Assembly: GCF_029227915.1 (NCBI RefSeq)
Contig: NC_079886.1
Location: 27,444,501 to 27,508,500, forward strand
Length of the DNA: 64,000 nucleotides
Reading direction: 5' to 3'
Origin: Hydractinia symbiolongicarpus
Taxonomy: Eukaryota > Cnidaria > Hydrozoa > Anthoathecata > Hydractiniidae
Shown here: in pieces, positions 1-8,731 of the stretch
Numbering within the stretch: position 1 is the first letter of the stretch
Layout of the letters: every line of letters begins with the position of its first letter
The notes under the pieces: model-generated
The model's database searches: none
The model's input: the letters and a program-made list of their open reading frames with translations, nothing else
Told to the model about the DNA's origin: nothing
Made by a program: the position numbers and the translations under genes

Positions 1-20
1 TTCTTTTATTCAGCGTCTCA

Positions 21-42
21 TCAAAAATGAAATCATTTTTGA
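21..42. repeat. 22-bp dyad in every monomer, exemplar copy
   Basis: The arms TCAAAAATGA (21-30) and TCATTTTTGA (33-42) are perfect reverse complements separated by AA. The dyad lies at the same monomer position throughout the array. Many copies carry one or two arm changes: TCAAAAACGA on the left, TCGTTTTTGA on the right, or TCAAGAATGA on the left. It could form a short hairpin or cruciform, or be a binding site for a symmetric dimer; neither is shown. Confidence 0.9.
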
Positions 43-95
43 AAACTACAAGTCTCATGCGTTTTAGTGGTGAAAAAGTAATTTAAAAAATCGTT

Positions 96-103
96 CGGGA
101 AAT
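96..103 (+). repeat. Intra-monomer direct repeat CGGGAAAT, first copy
   Basis: CGGGAAAT at 96-103 recurs in the same monomer at 166-173, 70 bases downstream, and this pairing is kept in most monomers. The flanks (TCGTT..GAG and TTTA..CGC) are not alike, so it does not by itself show that the monomer arose from a shorter unit. Confidence 0.6.
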
Positions 104-135
104 GAGTTTACTCCTGGGTACTTTCTTTGTATACA

Positions 136-149
136 TTCGACTATACGGG
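136..149 (+). other. CENP-B-box-like motif with one-base shorter spacer, exemplar
   Basis: The sequence reads TTCG-ACT-A-TA-CGGG. The established CENP-B box core is TTCG-NNNN-A-NN-CGGG, so all nine fixed bases are present but the first spacer is three bases instead of four. The same string occurs in type A and J monomers and is damaged in others: TTTG (B, F, E), TTCC (C), TTTTCACTG (D), CGGCC (H). Binding by a CENP-B-like protein is only a hypothesis, because spacing matters for known CENP-B and the host is unknown. Confidence 0.4.
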
Positions 150-170
150 CCGATTCCAGGATATACGGGA

Positions 171-198
171 AATCGCGGGTTTTCGTTTGCCGGCGATT
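171..198. repeat. Second imperfect dyad, exemplar copy
   Basis: AATCGC at 171-176 pairs with GCGATT at 193-198. After one G/G mismatch the stem continues with GG/CC, leaving the 10-base loop TTTTCGTTTG. It lies in the GC-richer half of the monomer. Variants such as AAATCGTAG (Bv), GGAACTCTCGGG (G, C') and GGAGATT (D, I) break the stem, so it is less well kept than the 22-bp dyad. Confidence 0.7.
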
Positions 199-212
199 AA
201 ACTCCTTTTATT

Positions 213-415
213 CAGCGTCTCATCAAAAATGAAATCATTTTTAAAAACTACAAGTCTCATGCGTTTTAATGGTGAAAAAATAATTTAAAGAATCGTTCGG
301 GAAATGAGTTTACTCCCTGGGTACTTTCTTTGTATACTTTTGACTATACGGGCCGAGTCCTGGATTTACGGGAAATTGCGAGTTTTCGTTTGCCGGCGAT
401 TAAACTCCTTTTATT
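213..415 (+). repeat. Type F monomer, exemplar (203 bp)
   Basis: Diagnostic bases are TTTTGAC after GTATAC, GCCGAGTCCTGGATT and GGGAAATTGCGG, the last replacing the usual AAATCGCGG. F occurs about once per long higher-order unit (for example 5282, 9542, 15624, 18668, 28597, 30829), so I use it to mark unit starts. The A monomer after it often has an 8-base A-run before TAATTT. Confidence 0.9.
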
Positions 416-821
416 CAGCGTCTCATCAAAAATGAAATCGTTTTTGAAAACTACAAGTCTTATGCGTTTTAGTGGTGAAAAAAATAATTTAAAAAATCGT
501 TCGGGAAATGGGTTTACTCCTGGGTACTTTCTTTGTATACATTCGACTATACGGGCCGATTCCAGGATATACGGGAAATCGCGGGTTTTCGTTTGCTGGC
601 GATTAAACTCTTTTTAATCAGCGTCTCATCAAAAATGAAATCGTTTTTGAAAACTACAAGTCTTATGCGTTTTAGTGGTGAAAAAAATAATTTAAAAAAT
701 CGTTCGGGAAATGGGTTTACTCCTGGGTACTTTCTTTGTATACATTCGACTATACGGGCCGATTCCAGGATATACGGGAAATCGCGGGTTTTCGTTTGCC
801 GGCGATTAAACTCTTTTTAAT

Positions 822-1024
822 CAGCGTCTCATCAAAAATGAAATCATTTTTAAAAACTAAAAGTTTCATGCGTTTTAGTGGTGAAAAAATAATTTAAAGA
901 ATCGTTCGGGAAATGAGTTTACTCCCTGGGTACTTTCTTTGTATACATTTGATTATACGGGCCAAGCCCGGGATTTACGGGAAATCGCGGGTTTTCGTTT
1001 ACCGGCGATTAAATTTCTTTTATT
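822..1024 (+). repeat. Type E monomer, exemplar (203 bp)
   Basis: Diagnostic bases are ATTTGATTATACGGGCC, AAGCCCGGGATT, TTTACCGGCG (A replacing the G of TTTGCCGGCG) and GATTAAATTTC instead of GATTAAACTCC. E normally follows the F-A pair. From about 31 kb a derived form with TTCACCGGCG appears (for example near 31410, 33847 and 34253). Confidence 0.88.
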
Positions 1025-4000
1025 CAGCGTCTCATCAAAAATGAAATCATTTTTGAAAACTACAAGTCTCATGCGTTTTAGTGGTGAAAAAATAATTTAA
1101 AAAATCGTTCGGGAAATGAGTTCACTCCCTGCGTACTTTCTTTGTATACATTCGACTATACGGCTAAGCCCAGGATTTACGGGAAATCGCGGGTTTTCGT
1201 TTGCCGGCGATTAAACTCCTTTTATTTAGCGTCTCATCAAAAACGAAATCATTTTTGAAAACTACAAGTCTCATGCGTTTTAGTGGTGAAAAATAATTTA
1301 AAGAATCGTTCGAGAAATGAGTTTACTCCCTGGGTACTTTCTTTGTATACATTTGACTATACGGGCCGAATCTGGGATTTACGGGAAATCGCAGGTTTTC
1401 GTTTGCCTGAGATTAAACTCCTTTTATTCAGCGTCTCATCAAGAATGAAATCGTTTTTAAAAACTACAAGTCTTATGCGTTTTAGTGGTAAAAAATTAAT
1501 TTAAAAAATCGTGCGGGAAATGAGTTTACTCCCAGTTTACTTTCTTTGTATACATTCCACTATACGGGTCAAGCCCGGGATTTACGGCAAATCGCGGGTT
1601 TTCGTTTCCCGGCGATTAAACTACTTTTATTCAGCGTCTCATCAAAAATGAAATCATTTTTGAAAACTAAAAGTCTCATGCATTTTAGTGGTGAAAAAAT
1701 AATTTAAAGAATCGTTTGGGAAATGAGTTTACTCCCTGGGTACTTTCTTTGTATACTTTTCACTGTACGGGCCGAGTCCGTGATATACGGAAAATCGCGG
1801 GTTCTCGTTTGCCGGAGATTAAACTCCTTTTATTCAGTGTCTCATCAAGAATGAAATCGTTTTTGAAAACTACAAATCTTATGCGTTTTAGTGGTAAAAA
1901 ATTAATTTAAAAAATCGTTCGGGAAATGAGTTTACTCCCAGTTTACTTTCTTCGTATAAATTCGACTATATGGGTCAAGCCCGGGATTTATGGGAACTCT
2001 CGGGTTTTCGTTTGCCGGCGATTAAACTCCTTTTATTCAGCGTCTCATCAAAAATGAAATCATTTTTGAAAACTACAAGTCTCATGCGTTTTAGTGGTGA
2101 AAAAATAATTTAAAAAATTGTTCGGGAAATGAGTTTACTCCCAGTTTACTTTCTTTGTATACTTTTTGACAATACGGGCCGAATCTGGGATTTACGGGAA
2201 ATCGCGGGTTTTCGTTTGCCGGAGATTGAACTCCTTTTATTCAGCGTCTCATCAAAAATGAAATCGTTTTTGAAAACTACAAGTCTCATGCGTTATAGTG
2301 GTGAAAAAATAATTTAAAAAATTGTTCGGGAAATGAGTTTACTCCCAGTTTACTTTCTTTGTATACATTCGACTATACGGGTCAAGCCCGGGATTTACGT
2401 GAAATCGCGGGTTTTCGTTTGCCGGCGATTAAACTCCTTTTATTCAGCGTCTCATCAAAAACGAAATCATTATTGAAAACTACAAGTCTCATGCGTTTTA
2501 GTGGTGAAAAATAATTTAAAGAATCGTTCGGGAAATGAGTTTACTCCCTGGGTACTTTCTTTGTATACATTTGATTATACGGGCCAAGCCCGGGATTTAC
2601 GGGAAATCGCGGGGTTTCGTTTACCAGCGATTAAATTTCTTTTATTCAGCATCTCATCAAAAATGAAATCATTTTTGAAAACTACAAGTCTCATGCGTTT
2701 TAGTGGTGAAAAAATAATTTAAAAAATCGTTTGGGAAATGAGTTTACTCCTGGGTACTTTCTTTGTATACATTCGACTATACGGGCCGATTCCAGGATAT
2801 ACGTGAAATCGCGGGTTTTCGTTTGCCGGCGATTAAACTCCTTTTATTCAGCGTCTCATCAAAAATGAAATCATTTTTAAAAACTACAAGTCTCATGCGT
2901 TTTAATGGTGAAAAAATAATTTAAAGAATCGTTCGGGAAATGAGTTTACTCCCTGGGTACTTTCTTTGTATACTTTTGACTATACGGGCCGAATCTGGGA
3001 TTTACGGGAAATCGCGGGTTTTCGTTTGCCGGCGATTAAACTCCTTTTATTCAGCGTCTCATCAAAAATGAAATCGTTTTTGAAAACTACAAGTCTTATG
3101 CGTTTTAGTGGTGAAAAAAATAATTTAAAAAATCGTTCGGGAAATGGGTTTACTCCTGGGTACTTTCTTTGTATACATTCGACTATACGGGCCGATTCCA
3201 GGATATACGGGAAATCGCGGGTTTTCGTTTGCCGGCGATTAAACTCTTTTTAATCAGCGTCTCATCAAAAATGAAATCATTTTTAAAAACTAAAAGTCTC
3301 ATGCGTTTTAGTGATGAAAAAATAATTTAAAGAATCGTTCGGGAAATGAGTTTACTCCCTGGGTACTTTCTTTGTATACATTTGATTATACGGGCCAAGC
3401 CCGGGATTTACGGGAAATCGCGGGTTTTCGTTTACCGGCGATTAAATTTCTTTTATTCAGCGTCTCATCAAAAATGAAATCATTTTTGAAAACTACAAGT
3501 CTCATGCGTTTTAGTGGTGAAAAAATAATTTAAAAAATCGTTCGGGAAATGAGTTCACTCCCTGGGTACTTTCTTTGTATACTTTTCACTGTACGGGCCG
3601 AGTCCGTGATATACGGAAAATCGCGGGTTTTCGTTTGCCGGAGATTAAACTCCTTTTATTCAGCGTCTCATCAAGAATGAAATCGTTTTTGAAAACTACA
3701 AATCTTATGCGTTTTAGTAGTAAAAAATTAATTTAAAAATCGTTCGGGAAATGAGTTTACTCCCATTTTACTTTCTTCGTATAAATTCGACTATATGGGT
3801 CAAGCCCGGGATTTACGGGAACTCTCGGGTTTTCGTTTGCCGGCGATTAAACTCCTTTTATTGAGCGTCTCATCAAAAATGAAATCATTTTTGAAAACTA
3901 CAAGTCTCATGCGTTTTAGTGGTGAAAAAATAATTTAAAGAATCGTTCGGGAAATGAGTTCACTCCCTGCGTACTTTCTTTGTATACTTTTGACTATACG

Positions 4001-6296
4001 GGCCGAATCTGGAATTTACGGGAAATCGCAGGTTTTCGTTTGCCTGAGATTAAACTCCTTTTATTTAGCGTCTCATCAAGAATGAAATCGTTTTTAAAAA
4101 CTACAAGTCTTATGCGTTTTAGTGGTAAAAAATTAATTTAAAAAATCGTGCGGGAAATGAGTTTACTCCCAGTTTACTTTCTTTGTATACATTCCACTAT
4201 ACGGGTCAAGCCCGGGATTTACGGCAAATCGCGGGTTTTCGTTTGCCGGCGATTAAACTACTTTTATTCAGCGTCTCATCAAATATGAAATCATTTTTGA
4301 AAACTACAAGTCTCATGCGTTTTAGTGGTAAAAAAATAATTTAAAAAATCGTTCGGGAAATGAGTTTACTCCCAGTTTACTTTCTTTGTATACATTCCAC
4401 TATACGGGTCAAGCCCGGGATTTACGGGAACTCTCGGGTTTTCGTTTGCCGGCGATTAAACTCCTTTTATTCAACATCTCATCAAAAATGAATTCATTTT
4501 TGAAAACTACAAGTCTCATGCGTTTTAGTGGTGAAAAAATAATTTAAAAAATCGTTCGGGAAATGAGTTTACTCCTGTGTACTTTCTTTGTATACATTCG
4601 ACTATACGGGCCGATTCCAGGATATACGGGAAATCGCGGGTTTTCGTTTGCCGGCGATTAAACTCCTTTTATTCAGCGTCTCATCAAAAATAAAATCATT
4701 TTTAAAAACTACAAGTCTCATGCGTTTTAATGGTGAAAAAATAATTTAAAGAATCGTTCGGGAAATGAGTTTACTCCCAGTTTACTTTCTTTGTATACAT
4801 TCCACTATACGGGTCAAGCCCGGGATTTACGGCAAATCGCGGGTTTTCGTTTGCCGGCGATTAAACTACTTTTATTCAGCGTCTCATCAAATATGAAATC
4901 ATTTTTGAAAACTACAAGTCTCATGCGTTTTAGTGGTAAAAAATTAATTTAAAAAATCGTTCGGGAAATGAGTTTACTCCCAGTTTACTTTCTTTGTATA
5001 CATTCCACTATACGGGTCAAGCCCGGGATTTACGGGAACTCTCGGGTTTTCGTTTGCCGGCGATTAAACTCCTTTTATTCAGCGTCTCATCAAAAATGAA
5101 ATCATTTTTGAAAACTACAAGTCTCATGCGTTTTAGTGGTGAAAAAATAATTTAAAAAATCGTTCGGGAAATGAGTTTACTCCTGGGAACTTTCTTTGTA
5201 TACATTCGACTATACGGGCCGATTCCAGGATATACGGGAAATCGCGGGTTTTCGTTTGCGGGCGATTAAACACCTTTTATTCAGCGTCTCATCAAAAATG
5301 AAATCATTTTTAAAAACTACAAGTCTCATGCGTTTTAATGGTGAAAAAATAATTTAAAGAATCGTTCGGGAAATGAGTTTACTCCCTGGGTACTTTCTTT
5401 GTATACTTTTGACTATACGGGCCGAGTCCTGGATTTACGGGAAATTGCGGGTTTTCGTTTGCCGGCGATTAAACTCCTTTTATTCAGCGTCTCATCAAAA
5501 ATGAAATCGTTTTTGAAAACTACAAGTCTTATGCGTTTTAGTGGTGAAAAAAATAATTTAAAAAATCGTTCGGGAAATGGGTTTACTCCTGGGTACTTTG
5601 TTTGTATACATTCGACTATACGGGCCGATTCCAGGATATACGGGAAATCGCGGGTTTTCGTTTGCCGGCGATTAAACTCTTTTTAATCAGCGTCTCATCA
5701 AAAATGAAATCATTTTTAAAAACTAAAAGTCTCATGCGTTTTAGTGGTGAAAAAATAATTTAAAGAATCGTTCGGGAAATGAGTTTACTCCCTGGGTACT
5801 TTCTTTGTATACATTTGATTATACGGGCCAAGCCCGGGATTTACGGGAAATCGCGGGTTTTCGTTTACCGGCGATTAAATTTCTTTTATTCAGCGTCTCA
5901 TCAAAAATGAAATCATTTTTGAAAACTACAAGTCTCATGCGTTTTAGTGGTGAAAAAATAATTTAAAAAATCGTTCGGGAAATGAGTTCACTCCCTGCGT
6001 ACTTTCTTTGTATACTTTTGACTATACGGGCCGAATCTGGGATTTACGGGATTTCGCAGGTTTTCGTTTGCCTGAGATTAAACTCCTTTTATTTAGCGTC
6101 TCATCAAGAATGAAATCGTTTTTAAAAACTACAAGTCTTATGCGTTTTAGTGGTAAAAAATTAATTTAAAAAATCGTGCGGGAAATGAGTTTACTCCCAG
6201 TTTACTTTCTTTGTATACATTCCACTATACGGGTCAAGCCCGGGATTTACGGCAAATCGCGGGTTTTCGTTTGCTGGCGATTAAACTACTTTTATT

Positions 6297-6499
6297 CAGC
6301 GTCTCATCAAATATGAAATCATTTTTGAAAACTAAAAGTCTCATGCGTTTTAGTGGTGAAAAAATAATTTAAAGAATCGTTTGGGAAATGAGTTTACTCC
6401 CTGGGTACTTTCTTTGTATACTTTTCACTGTACGGGCCGAGTCCGTGATATACGGAAAATCGCGGGTTTTCGTTTGCCGGAGATTAAACTCCTTTTATT
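6297..6499 (+). repeat. Type D monomer, exemplar (203 bp)
   Basis: Diagnostic bases are CGTTTGGGAAATG, TTTTCACTGTACGGGCC, GTCCGTGATATAC, GGAAAATCGCGGG and GCCGGAGATT. It occurs once per 21-monomer unit, between C and G. A derived D with GGGAAATAAG and GGGTTTGCG is found at 27.6-32.5 kb. Confidence 0.88.
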
Positions 6500-6701
6500 C
6501 AGCGTCTCATCAAGAATGAAATCGTTTTTGAAAACTACAAATCTTATGCGTTTTAGTAGTAAAAAATTAATTTAAAAATCGTTCGGGAAATGAGTTTACT
6601 CCCAGTTTACTTTCTTCGTATAAATTCAACTATATGGGTCAAGCCCGGGATTTACGGGAACTCTCGGGTTTTCGTTTGCCGGCGATTAAACTCCTTTTAT
6701 T
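6500..6701 (+). repeat. Type G monomer, exemplar (202 bp)
   Basis: Diagnostic bases are TTCTTCGTATAAATTC (most types have TTCTTTGTATACATTC), TATATGGGTCAAG and GGGAACTCTCGGG. Loss of the GTATAC palindrome and a shortened A-run (AAAAATCG) mark many copies. It typically follows D or Bv. Confidence 0.87.
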
Positions 6702-6904
6702 CAGCGTCTCATCAAAAATGAAATCATTTTTGAAAACTACAAGTCTCATGCGTTTTAGTGGTGAAAAAATAATTTAAAGAATCGTTCGGGAAATGAGTTC
6801 ACTCCCTGCGTACTTTCTTTGTATACTTTTGACTATACGGGCCGAATCTGGGATTTACGGGAAATCGCAGGTTTTCGTTTGCCTGAGATTAAACTCCTTT
6901 TATT
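6702..6904 (+). repeat. Type B monomer, exemplar (203 bp)
   Basis: Diagnostic bases are TTCACTCCCTGCGTAC, TTTTGAC, GCCGAATCTGGG, AAATCGCAGG and TTTGCCTGAGATT. The next monomer usually starts TAGCGTCTCATCAAGAATG, showing linkage across the monomer boundary. B is usually followed by C. Confidence 0.88.
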
Positions 6905-7107
6905 TAGCGTCTCATCAAGAATGAAATCGTTTTTAAAAACTACAAGTCTTATGCGTTTTAGTGGTAAAAAATTAATTTAAAAAATCGTGCGGGAAATGAG
7001 TTTACTCCCAGTTTACTTTCTTTGTATACATTCCACTATACGGGTCAAGCCCGGGATTTACGGCAAATCGCGGGTTTTCGTTTGCCGGCGATTAAACTAC
7101 TTTTATT
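6905..7107 (+). repeat. Type C monomer, exemplar (203 bp)
   Basis: This type has TCAAGAATGAAATCG in the dyad, TAAAAAATTAATTT in the A-rich block, AATCGTGCGGG, ATTCCAC after GTATAC, GTCAAGCCCGGG, ACGGCAAATCGCGGG and AAACTACTTTT. The C of ATTCCAC destroys the TTCG element seen in types A and J. Confidence 0.88.
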
Positions 7108-7311
7108 CAGCGTCTCATCAAAAATGAAATCATTTTTGAAAACTACAAGTCTCATGCGTTTTAGTGGTGAAAAAATAATTTAAAAAATTGTTCGGGAAAT
7201 GAGTTTACTCCCAGTTTACTTTCTTTGTATACTTTTTGACTATACGGGCCGAATCTGGGATTTACGGGAAATCGCGGGTTTTCGTTTGCCGGAGATTGAA
7301 CTCCTTTTATT
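7108..7311 (+). repeat. Type I monomer, exemplar (204 bp)
   Basis: Type I has one extra T (ACTTTTTGAC), AATTGTTCGGG, GCCGAATCTGGG and GCCGGAGATTGAACTCC. In the 21-monomer domain the following monomer carries the private variant GTGATAAAATAATTT (about 7371, 17713, 20747 and 26223). Confidence 0.87.
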
Positions 7312-7514
7312 CAGCGTCTCATCAAAAATGAAATCGTTTTTGAAAACTACAAGTCTCATGCGTTTTAGTGGTGATAAAATAATTTAAAAAATTGTTCGGG
7401 AAATGAGTTTACTCCCAGTTTACTTTCTTTGTATACATTCGACTATACGGGTCAAGCCCGGGATTTACGGGAAATCGCGGGTTTTCGTTTGCCGGCGATT
7501 AAACTCCTTTTATT
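7312..7514 (+). repeat. Type J monomer, exemplar (203 bp)
   Basis: Type J has ATTCGACTATACGGGTC, AAGCCCGGGATT and TTTACGGGAAATCGCGGG. It lies close to the array consensus in its 3' half and keeps the TTCG-ACT-A-TA-CGGG arrangement. Confidence 0.85.
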
Positions 7515-7717
7515 CAGCGTCTCATCATAAACGAAATCATTATTGAAAACTACAAGTCGCATGCGTTTTAGTGGTAAAAAATTAATTTAAAAAATCGTTA
7601 GGGAATTGAGTTTACTCCCAGTTTACTTTCTTTGTATACATTCGACTATACGGGTCAAGCCCGGGATTTACGGCAAATCGCGGGTTTTCGTTTGCCGGCG
7701 ATTAAACTCCTTTTATT
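7515..7717 (+). repeat. Type J' monomer, exemplar (203 bp)
   Basis: This is a J-like monomer with TCATCATAAACG, ATCATTATTG, TAAAAAATTAATTT and GTTAGGGAA. The A in GTTAGGG replaces the C of the common GTTCGGG, removing one CpG. It recurs once or twice per higher-order unit across the left two thirds of the window. Confidence 0.83.
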
Positions 7718-7920
7718 CAGCGTCTCAACAAAAATGAAATCATTTTTGAAAACTAAAAGTCTCATGCGTTTTAGTGGTGAAAAAATAATTTAAAGAATCG
7801 TTTGGGAAATGAGTTCACTCCCTGCGTACTTTCTTTGTATACTTTTGACTATACGGGCCGAATCTGGGATTTACGGGAAATCGTAGTTTTTCGTTTGCCG
7901 GAGATTAAACTCCTTTTATT
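7718..7920 (+). repeat. Type Bv monomer, exemplar (203 bp)
   Basis: This is a B derivative with TCAACAAAAATG at the start and AAATCGTAGTTTTTCG in place of AAATCGCAGGTTTTCG. It recurs at 11571, 13193, 21094 and 26570 (approximate starts), always directly after J'. Confidence 0.83.
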
Positions 7921-8528
7921 CAGCGTCTCATCAAGAATGAAATCGTTTTTGAAAACTACAAATCTTATGCGTTTTAGTAGTAAAAAATTAATTTAAAAAT
8001 CGTTCGGGAAATGAGTTTACTCCCAGCTTACTTTCTTCGTATAAATTCGACTATATGGGTCAAGCCCGGGATTTACGGGAACTCTCGGGTTTTCGTTTGC
8101 CGGCGATTAAACTCCTTTTATTAAGCGTCTCATCAAAAATGAAATCATTTTTGAAAACTACAAGTCTCATGCGTTTTAGTGGTGAAAAAATAATTTAAAG
8201 AATCGTTCGGGAAATGAGTTCACTCCCTGCGTACTTTCTTTGTATACTCTTGACTATACGGGCCGAATCTGGGATTTACGGGAAATCGCAGGTTTTCGTT
8301 TGCCTGAGATTAAACTCCTTTTATTTAGCGTCTCATCAAGAATGAAATCGTTTTTAAAAACTACAAGTCTTATGCGTTTTAGTGGTAAAAAATTAATCTA
8401 AAAAATCGTGCGGGAAATGAGTTTACTCCCAGTTTACTTTCTTTGTATACATTCCACTATACGGGTCAAGCCCGGGATTTACGGCAAATCGCGGGTTTTC
8501 GTTTGCCGGCGATTAAACTACTTTTATT

Positions 8529-8731
8529 CAGCGTCTCATCAAAAACGAAATCATTATTGAAAACTACAAGTCTCATGCGTTTTAGTGGTAAAAAAATAAT
8601 TTAAAAAATCGTTCGGGAAATGAGTTTACTCCCAGTTTACTTTCTTTGTATACATTCCACTATACGGGTCAAGCCCGGGATTTACGGGAACTCTCGGGTT
8701 TTCGTTTGCCGGCGATTAAACTCCTTTTAAT
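8529..8731 (+). repeat. Type C' monomer, exemplar (203 bp)
   Basis: This monomer has the ATTCCAC..GTCAAGCCCGGG head of type C but the GGGAACTCTCGGG tail of type G, which suggests an old exchange between the two. It recurs at fixed places near the end of the 21-monomer unit, usually just before a type A monomer. Confidence 0.82.

Larger units (their letters stand above)
11..212 (+). repeat. Type A monomer, exemplar (202 bp)
   Basis: This type is marked by ACTCCTGGGTAC (one C fewer than most monomers), ATTCGAC after GTATAC, GCCGATTCCAGG and ATATACGGG. It is one of the commonest types and regularly follows type F (416, 5485, 9745) or closes a higher-order unit (just before 5282). It carries the intact 22-bp dyad and the TTCG..A..CGGG motif. 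Confidence 0.9.
1..5281 (+). repeat. Left-edge block, 26 monomers plus a partial one
   Basis: Order by eye from 11: A, F, A, A, E, H-like, B, C, D, G, I, J, E, A, B/F, A, E, D, G, B, C, C', A, C, C', A. The last eight monomers (3661-5281, 1621 bp) have the same order and length as the last eight of the next unit (7921-9541), so the block ends like a standard 21-monomer unit. The part around 1228-2443 resembles 27.2-28.2 kb. It looks like several unit fragments joined by exchange. Confidence 0.75.

Noticed and set aside
71-95. Replication origin consensus in the AT-rich AATTTAAAAAA block
   Set aside because: The block is A-rich but does not give a convincing match to the yeast ARS core, and AT-rich tracts of this size are expected by chance.
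131-140. Promoter TATA element in GTATACATTC or CTATACGGG
   Set aside because: The motif is part of every monomer and has no associated transcript or gene; nothing distinguishes it from repeat sequence.
96-173. Origin of the monomer from a shorter internal duplication, suggested by CGGGAAAT twice
   Set aside because: Only eight bases match and the flanks differ, and the 70-bp offset is not half or a third of the monomer, so support is too weak.
176-194. Canonical CENP-B box at TTTTCGTTTGCCGGCGA
   Set aside because: TTCG is present, but the required A and CGGG are absent at the right spacing. The better candidate is TTCGACTATACGGG, reported separately.
330-617. A recurring 95-codon frame over F-A pairs (330, 2966, 5399, 9659, 15741, 18785 and others) as a conserved small gene family
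   Set aside because: It depends on an 8-base A-run in the A monomer that lets the frame run past the usual stop. It recurs because the F-A pair is copied with its higher-order unit. I see no start context, intron or untranslated structure distinct from other monomers.
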